Positions 62,201 through 64,000 of a stretch of 64,000 nt of DNA are shown in pieces. How positions within the stretch are numbered: position 1 is the stretch's first letter; every line of letters begins with the position of its first letter. Under the pieces are notes generated by a model. The model was not told the origin of the DNA. It saw only the letters and a program-made list of their open reading frames with translations, and searched no databases. The position numbers and the translations under genes were made by a program. This stretch comes from Dugong dugon (lineage: Eukaryota; Chordata; Mammalia; Sirenia; Dugongidae), in the NCBI GenBank assembly GCA_030035585.1, contig CM057466.1, forward strand, positions 59,589,233-59,653,232, written 5' to 3'.

Positions 62201-62936
62201 TTGCCTTCATCTTTTTTATGTGCATTTTGTCTTTTTTACTAGACTTCTTATGCTCTTTGAAGACAGAAGTATGCCACATATTTCTTTTATATAATTTCAT
62301 AGTGCCTCTTGCCCTGGTGGCACAGTGGTTAAGAATTGGGCTGCTAACCGAAAGGTCGGCAGTTCAAATCCACCAGCTGTTCCTTGGAAACCCCATGGGG
62401 CATTTCCGCTGTCTTATAGGGTTGCTGTGAGTCGGAATCGACTCGACAGCAACGGGTTTGATTTTGGTTTATTATGTATAGTGTTTCTATACAGTATATA
62501 CTCAATAAGTATTTTTGAGTGACTGCTCTCTAACCCCATAGCGTCAGGGCTAAATTATTTGAAGTGGGGGAAGTGTCAAATGTGTAAACTCACTTTCCCA
62601 TAACAGCATTTCTGATTTAAAGGAGGCATCTTTGGTTCTTAGTTTTCTGAAATAAAAAGGTAAAATATACTGGATAGTAAATCATCAGTGAAAAAATATC
62701 TAATATATAGTTTAAGAGGAAGTTTTTTTTTAACAAATATACTGACTTCAGAAGTAATCAGATTGATGGCAGTAAATACTGAGGACTAAATTTTATTACG
62801 ATATTTCGAGGTTTTAAAGTGTGACACTTCTGTGTGTATTTCCAGAATTTATTGTGAGGATAAGCAGACCTTCTTACAGGACTGTGAAGATGATGGAGAG
62901 ACGGCAGCTGGTGGGCGTCTTCTTCACCTCATGGAG
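32096..62936 (+). CDS. IMPACT: IMPACT, RWD-domain regulator of GCN2 (3' end beyond window)
   Basis: Nine coding exons join in phase to give 251 codons: 32096-32131, 33250-33378, 34355-34407, 35684-35746, 43595-43680, 46446-46568, 57709-57806, 59972-60045 and 62846-62936. The protein starts [12 protein letters not shown], followed by an RWD domain (about residues 13-115; EEWCV-like and PNEYP motifs). An acidic, Lys/Glu-rich linker follows (about 120-165). The N-terminal part of the UPF0029/YigZ-like domain then begins around the motif [18 protein letters not shown]. By memory this is very close to human IMPACT (about 320 aa), so roughly 67 residues are missing past the window end. Known role: the cytosolic protein binds GCN1 and competes with the kinase GCN2, damping eIF2alpha phosphorylation under amino-acid limitation; it is abundant in neurons. 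The frame is intact, with GT/AG at every visible junction. Start choice: the first codon of the conserved N-terminus; G at +4 but C at -3. Confidence 0.96.
32410..32605 (+). repeat. MIR SINE, decayed, in IMPACT intron 1
   Basis: 'gcctgggttctgctcc', 'tttctgcctttgcaaaatgggcag' and 'ttcaataacgc' follow MIR order. Confidence 0.5.
33250..33378 (+). CDS. IMPACT: IMPACT coding exon 2 (RWD domain start)
   Basis: Acceptor tttcag before AATGAGGAA; 43 codons, phase 0 to phase 0; donor CAG|gtattt. It encodes the first RWD strand and helix ([20 protein letters not shown] onward, residues 13-55). Confidence 0.95.
34355..34407 (+). CDS. IMPACT: IMPACT coding exon 3 (RWD, PNEYP motif)
   Basis: Acceptor cttcatag, donor AA|gtaagc. 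It encodes [17 protein letters not shown] plus two bases of the next Asn codon. The P-x-x-YP motif is diagnostic of RWD domains. Confidence 0.94.
34698..34884 (-). mobile_element. AfroSINE copy in IMPACT intron 3
   Basis: 'gttgttgttagttgccatggagttgattttcaactcatagcgacccc' tail, 'aggctgtaatctttacaggagcagattgctagg', head 'tgccaccagggccc'. Confidence 0.88.
35345..35575 (+). repeat. MIR SINE in intron 3, decayed
   Basis: 'gggcaagtctatgatatcctatgaacctg' and following text fit MIR with extensive decay. Confidence 0.45.
35684..35746 (+). CDS. IMPACT: IMPACT coding exon 4 (RWD)
   Basis: Acceptor tcctcttag, donor AT|gtaagt. It completes Asn73 and encodes [20 protein letters not shown], ending two bases into an Ile codon. 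The following intron 4 is 7.8 kb. Confidence 0.94.
36282..36359. repeat. 39-bp tandem duplication
   Basis: Two head-to-tail 39-bp units (36282-36320 and 36321-36359), each ending 'aaataaatgcaaaattgcag', with three mismatches. Confidence 0.9.
36691..36855 (-). mobile_element. AfroSINE copy inside the LTR
   Basis: 'gttgttgttaggtgctgtcgagttgattccagctcatagtgacccc' tail to 'aaccactgcgccac' head. Confidence 0.88.
37084..37142 (-). mobile_element. Very short L1 3'-tail insertion
   Basis: About 59 bp of L1 3' end ('tgttgttgtagtttaagtgaaagtttac...gttagtctctta') flanked by a perfect 10-bp duplication tctgctcttt (37074-37083 and 37143-37152), inside the LTR. Confidence 0.8.
37461..38525. other. Intron 4 stretch with faint L2-like text
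   Basis: 'ggtggtgttgaccacttctttcttgaaaatc' and 'ggcttccgtcacgtt' (38065-38120) resemble an old L2/CR1 piece. Otherwise unassigned. Confidence 0.35.
38529..38833 (-). mobile_element. RTE-type LINE 3' end
   Basis: Reverse strand encodes [20 protein letters not shown], then [13 protein letters not shown] and a run to PWLQQWAQA, the C-terminal end of an RTE open frame (minus, within 38632-38868). It is followed outward by the tail 'caagtcggttccgactcgtagc' and (GTT)n, the same tail AfroSINEs carry. Confidence 0.87.
39110..39640 (-). repeat. Ancient non-coding interspersed repeat, intron 4
   Basis: Mixed phrases of the family seen at 2546-3440 ('gtgacctttgagcaatg', 'gacattatcttgtaggcgctgggc'). 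Orientation uncertain. Confidence 0.4.
39985..40265 (+). repeat. MIR fragments, intron 4
   Basis: 'tctattttctcatctgtaaaatagggaaaac' and 'aaggattaagtgacataatcc' (MIR, plus), then an inverted piece 'gactgaaactcagagattg...gaggtcacacagatt'. Confidence 0.65.
41195..41288 (+). repeat. MIR 3' part
   Basis: 'gggttgtaaggattatgtgaggtaac' and 'gcatatagtaggtgttcagtaaatacc'. Confidence 0.65.
41289..41530 (+). mobile_element. RTE-type LINE 3' end
   Basis: Encodes [18 protein letters not shown], then a [18 protein letters not shown] segment (within 41292-41567), the RTE C-terminus. The tail 'cgctatgagtcggaactgactcgatggcacccaacaacaa' is shared with AfroSINEs. Confidence 0.9.
41835..42130 (+). repeat. MIR copies, intron 4
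   Basis: Inverted piece 'aatagatgaggagctgagactcaag' (41861-41885), then a plus piece 'gcctgggttcatgtctgg...gatctctctaggtatattttctc' and 'tgagaattaaatgtgttgg'. Confidence 0.6.
42440..42768 (-). mobile_element. L1-B tail-only copy (spacer plus terminal module)
   Basis: Reverse L1-B tail: terminal module ('gtttctcattaaacagtcagtacacatattg', 'caaccccacgacatgtcaac'), T run, then spacer ('ggtgaaaatatacatagcc...ctcactgtc'). Flanked by 'tcaaggggaa' on both sides (about 42430 and 42764). Only the last roughly 330 bp of the element is present. Confidence 0.82.
42785..43594. other. End of intron 4, unassigned
   Basis: AT-rich intronic DNA. No repeat recognised. Confidence 0.4.
43595..43680 (+). CDS. 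IMPACT: IMPACT coding exon 5 (RWD end)
   Basis: Acceptor ttttgtttag, donor CAG|gtaaga. It encodes [19 protein letters not shown] and IQKSQMAEP, the last RWD helix, ending one base into the next codon. Confidence 0.94.
44135..44285 (-). repeat. Old L1M-type 3' end, intron 5
   Basis: 'tagagataatttacaagc...gtataaaattcagtgatttttcatatattcacaaaattctgcaaca' fits an inverted L1M tail. Confidence 0.55.
45310..46064 (-). repeat. Old L1M-type 3' UTR, intron 5
   Basis: 'ttcctcagtctttctttgacttatataaccttgaca', 'agaatatccctcaatttgggtttgtcc' and 'ctttaagttgacttctgtgctc' match an inverted L1M(E/C) 3' UTR. Confidence 0.7.
46065..46200 (-). mobile_element. AfroSINE copy, first of pair before exon 6
   Basis: 'aaccaaacccattgccatcgagtcaattttgactcatag' tail to 'ttaaccactccaccaccagggctcc' head. 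Confidence 0.88.
46201..46356 (-). mobile_element. AfroSINE copy, second of pair before exon 6
   Basis: Starts in the SINE middle ('ataggacagagtagaactgtcccatag', tail missing) and ends 'ttaaccgttgcaccaccagggctcc'. 'tttagacac' flanks the pair, suggesting one composite insertion into the older L1M. Confidence 0.85.
46446..46568 (+). CDS. IMPACT: IMPACT coding exon 6 (acidic linker)
   Basis: Acceptor atccacatag, donor CAG|gtataa. It encodes the charged linker ([14 protein letters not shown]...), the least conserved part of the family. The acceptor lies only about 90 bp downstream of two AfroSINEs (46065-46356). Confidence 0.92.
47113..47293 (-). mobile_element. AfroSINE copy, intron 6
   Basis: 'ccaaacctgttgccattgagttgattccaactgatagtgacc' tail, 'agactgccacatctttctcctgc' middle, 'ggttagcagccgagcac' near the head. 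Confidence 0.87.
47439..48543 (-). repeat. L1-B 3' UTR with duplicated terminal module
   Basis: Terminal module at about 47446-47575, T run and spacer to 47705, and an inner copy of the module at about 47706-47820. Body of the UTR beyond. Both modules share 'ttctcatta' and 'acacatattg', then 'ggttaacaacccc' and 'catgtcaac'. Confidence 0.85.
48544..52480 (-). pseudogene. L1-B ORF2 (endonuclease/reverse transcriptase), broken
   Basis: Endonuclease start near 52480 ([20 protein letters not shown]; typical L1 endonucleases read ITLNVNGLN here, so the frame is shifted). Reverse transcriptase with FADDMILY in 50298-50855 (minus), preceding region 50852-51316, thumb/C-terminal region 49313-49990 ([19 protein letters not shown]), zinc-knuckle-side region 48789-49220, end at 48544 ([20 protein letters not shown]). 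Several frame changes and stops separate these, so no active enzyme is expected. In the family this protein nicks target DNA and reverse-transcribes L1 RNA. Confidence 0.87.
52674..54249 (+). mobile_element. L1-A 5'-truncated copy inside L1-B
   Basis: Plus-strand ORF2 C-terminus ([20 protein letters not shown] in 52885-53145) followed by the L1-A 3' UTR and the A-rich tail with 'agactaacttgaaatgtaaac'. Imperfect flanking duplication: aaatttacccttatct (52658-52673) against aaatttatccttaatct (54250-54266). Confidence 0.88.
54440..55420 (-). pseudogene. L1-B ORF1 (RNA-binding chaperone), broken
   Basis: Minus-strand pieces: coiled-coil-like Glu/Lys-rich segment (55145-55360), RRM (54746-55069; [38 protein letters not shown]), C-terminal domain (54453-54716; [37 protein letters not shown]). 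Not one continuous frame. Confidence 0.85.
55420..57148 (-). promoter_or_regulatory. L1-B 5' UTR with tandem purine/pyrimidine units
   Basis: About 1.7 kb. Contains three GGGATCCC anchors (56116, 56389, 56527), each preceded on the + strand by a long A/G-rich tract and followed by related GC-rich text ('cagtgtggctacgagg', 'agcgtggcagcacggg'). The 5' extreme near 57100-57148 fits an L1 start. It points toward IMPACT intron 6, opposite to the gene. Confidence 0.7.
57166..57708. other. End of intron 6 before exon 7
   Basis: A decayed MIR-like piece at about 57410-57485 ('gggtgaccttgggcagttgagaatc'). Otherwise unassigned. Confidence 0.45.
57709..57806 (+). CDS. IMPACT: IMPACT coding exon 7 (UPF0029/YigZ-like domain start)
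   Basis: Acceptor aatttacag, donor CAG|gtaaag. It encodes [20 protein letters not shown] and [12 protein letters not shown], the conserved opening of the UPF0029 domain. The 5' end of an antisense L1 lies about 560 bp upstream. Confidence 0.95.
58407..58442. repeat. (AAC)n simple repeat, intron 7
   Basis: About ten AAC units followed by an A run. Possibly the remnant of an RTE/SINE tail. Confidence 0.85.
58825..58925 (-). repeat. MIR SINE, inverted
   Basis: 'tcattttattgatcaggaatctgaggacctg...tactcaagattgcacaacttg'. Confidence 0.6.
58955..59545 (+). repeat. L2 3' region, split by a palindromic element
   Basis: 'tgctgacttctatcgcctac' before the insertion, 'gcatatgctgtttcctttgagtgg' and 'cctgcctcatgttacctcctctgtg' after it, in L2 order. 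Confidence 0.65.
59222..59378. repeat. Palindromic MITE-like element inside L2
   Basis: Arms 'aggttgccagataaagtacaggatgcc...ttaaatttgaatttcagataa' and 'ttatctgaaattcaaatttaa...ggatatcctgta...gggtaaccct' are inverted complements around a short loop. Typical of a non-autonomous DNA transposon; family not assigned. Confidence 0.7.
59972..60045 (+). CDS. IMPACT: IMPACT coding exon 8
   Basis: Acceptor is a long T tract ending taag; donor CAG|gtgagt. It encodes [20 protein letters not shown] and IYAY, ending two bases into an Arg codon. Confidence 0.95.
60130..60405 (-). repeat. Old LINE-like tail, intron 8
   Basis: 'attttgatgtatttccttttggtctttt', 'aaacattttcccatgttataatc' and 'tttaatggctgtgtaatatt' resemble a decayed LINE 3' region. 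Family uncertain. Confidence 0.4.
60406..61700. other. Intron 8, mostly unassigned
   Basis: A decayed inverted MIR at about 60815-60945 ('cctactctgtgccaagtactttac'). 61140-61350 is unusual text with AATAAA-like signals but no recognised source. Confidence 0.4.
61710..61765 (+). repeat. L2 3' tip
   Basis: 'agtaggtggtcagtaaatatatattgaatgaatgaatgaa'. Confidence 0.55.
62306..62472 (+). mobile_element. AfroSINE copy, intron 8 (well preserved)
   Basis: 'gccctggtggcacagtggttaag', 'aaccgaaaggtcggcagttcaaatccacc', 'gagtcggaatcgactcgacagcaacggg'. The CpGs in the tail are still intact, so this is probably one of the youngest copies here. Confidence 0.92.
62846..62936 (+). CDS. IMPACT: IMPACT coding exon 9 (last in window)
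   Basis: Acceptor atttccag, donor GAG|gtaagt, phase 0 at the end. It encodes [20 protein letters not shown] and [10 protein letters not shown]. The rest of the UPF0029 domain and the Lys-rich tail expected in the family are not in the window. Confidence 0.95.
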
Positions 62937-63158
62937 GTAAGTGAAGTTAAGCCCTGTTAATTCTGTTTTATATGAGCCATAAAATTTCTCAACACAGCAG
63001 AGCTCCATTTAGGCATAAGTAAATCAGTTAAACGGTATAACATAAGCTGTCTTGGATTTAGTTAATTTGTAAACTTTGAAATTTTTAACCAGTGACTATG
63101 GAGTAGAAAGCAAAGGGTTAATAACAAGTGCTGTGCTTTCCAGCTTTTTCCAACTCAT

Positions 63159-63455
63159 GTTGTTGTTAGCTGCCATCAAGTCAGCCCCCGACTCATGGGT
63201 GACCCCATGCATAATGGCATTGGACTGTTGTGATTCATAGAGTTGGCTGATTTTTCAGAAGAAGATTGCCAAGCATTTCTTCCTAGTCAGTCTTAGTCTG
63301 GAAACTGTGCTGAAACTTGTTTAGCGTCATAGCAGCACTCAAGCCTCCAGTGACAGATACGTATTGGCTATACTTGAGATATATTGGCAGGGAATCAAAC
63401 CTGGGTCTCGCAGCTGGAAGGCAAGAATTCTACCACTGAACCACCACTGTGCCCT
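63159..63455 (-). mobile_element. tRNA-Gly-headed SINE with RTE-like tail, intron 9
   Basis: On the minus strand it starts 'gtggtggttcagtggtagaattcttgcc' and contains 'gagacccaggtttgattccctgcc', closely matching tRNA-Gly, including A and B boxes. A body follows ('ttccagactaagactgactaggaag'), then the tail 'catgagtcgggggctgacttgatggcagc' and (AAC)n. Flanked by caactcat on both sides. Confidence 0.85.
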
Positions 63456-63465
63456 TTCAACTCAT

Positions 63466-63714
63466 AGATACCTTTTATCATCAACTCTGGGAAATGTTTT
63501 CCTCTTTTTTTTTTTTGACAATTTCTTCCCCTTTGTTTTCTTTGTACTGTCTTTGTAGACCTTTTGTTAGTTAGATATTGGAGCTTCTGGATAGATCCAG
63601 AATGTTTCTTTTTATTAAGTTGTCTATCCCATTGTCTTTGTTTTAAGTTCTGAGAGATTGTCTTGACTATCTTCCACAGTTTCTGTTGAATTTTAAGTTT
63701 TTTTAGTAAGCGTG
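63466..63714 (-). repeat. Old L1M-like fragment
   Basis: 'gttttaagttctgagagattgtcttgactatcttcc' and 'ttctgttgaattttaag' resemble an inverted old L1 3' region. Confidence 0.4.
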
Positions 63715-64000
63715 TGTCTCAGTCATCTAATGCTGCTATGATAGAAATACCACAAGTAGATGGCTTTAACAAAGAGAAATTTATTCTCTTACCGTCTAGT
63801 AGCCTACAAGTCCAAATTCAGGGTTGTCAGCTCCAGGGGAAGGCTTTCTCTCTGTGGGCTCTGAGGAAAGGTCCTTGTCATCAATCTTCCCCTTGGTCTA
63901 GGAGCTTCTCTGCTCATGAACCCCAGGTCCAAAGGACGCACTCTGTTCCAGGTGCTGCTTTCTTGGTGGTATGAGGTCCCCATGTCTCGCTGCTTGCTTC
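63715..64000 (-). mobile_element. MaLR-like LTR fossil, cut by the window end
   Basis: Begins TGTCTCAG and follows the pattern of an inverted MaLR-type LTR ('atgctgctatgatagaaataccacaag...ggctttaacaaagag', 'agcctacaagtcc'), similar to 36678-37318. The other end is outside the window. Confidence 0.6.

Noticed and set aside
63375-63455. A tRNA-Gly gene.
   Set aside because: The acceptor end is diverged and the sequence continues into a SINE body with an RTE-like tail and flanking duplication, so it is a SINE head.

Overview
This is mammalian nuclear DNA, and the repeats point to an afrotherian, most likely an elephant or close relative. At least fifteen SINE copies have the tRNA-like head ('gtggcgcagtggttaag') and the tail ('gagtcggaatcgactcgacggcaacggg') of AfroSINEs. 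Their partner, an RTE-type LINE, is also present as three fragments, and several L1 lineages have long 3' UTRs. The species is inferred from repeat families, not from a database match.

The only host gene I can support is IMPACT (RWD-domain inhibitor of GCN2 activation), on the + strand. Nine coding exons lie between 32096 and 62936, each with consensus GT/AG splice sites and matching phases. They encode the first 251 residues, through the RWD domain, the acidic linker and the start of the C-terminal UPF0029/YigZ-like domain. The last coding part lies beyond the window. A CpG-rich, TATA-less promoter region (about 31690-32260) covers exon 1.

1-32 kb is intergenic and mostly repeats. 1-2110 is the 3' end of an L1 (called L1-B here) with a two-part tail. 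2110-5177 holds L2, MIR and other old repeats plus an AfroSINE. 5178-20862 is a four-level nest: an AfroSINE split by an ERVL provirus fossil (5329-20812, minus strand, 5-bp target duplication), which is split by a full-length L1 (L1-A, 8174-17055), which is split by a 5'-truncated L1-B copy (12611-13823). 20.9-31.7 kb is a mixture of MIR, AfroSINE, L1, RTE, MER5-type and unassigned sequence.

32-64 kb is IMPACT. Intron 4 (7.8 kb) carries RTE fragments, an ancient repeat holding a solo MaLR-type LTR, and a short L1-B tail. Intron 6 (11.1 kb) carries a full-length antisense L1-B (47439-57148, perfect 17-bp target duplication), itself interrupted by an L1-A 3' fragment (52674-54249). L1-A inside L1-B and L1-B inside L1-A show that both lineages were active over overlapping times.

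I found no new protein-coding system. The most interesting observations concern repeat structure: reciprocal L1 nesting, a duplicated 3'-terminal module in L1-B, tandem units in the L1-B 5' UTR, a tRNA-Gly-headed SINE, and a long alternative reading frame overlapping the IMPACT start. All boundaries were read by eye.
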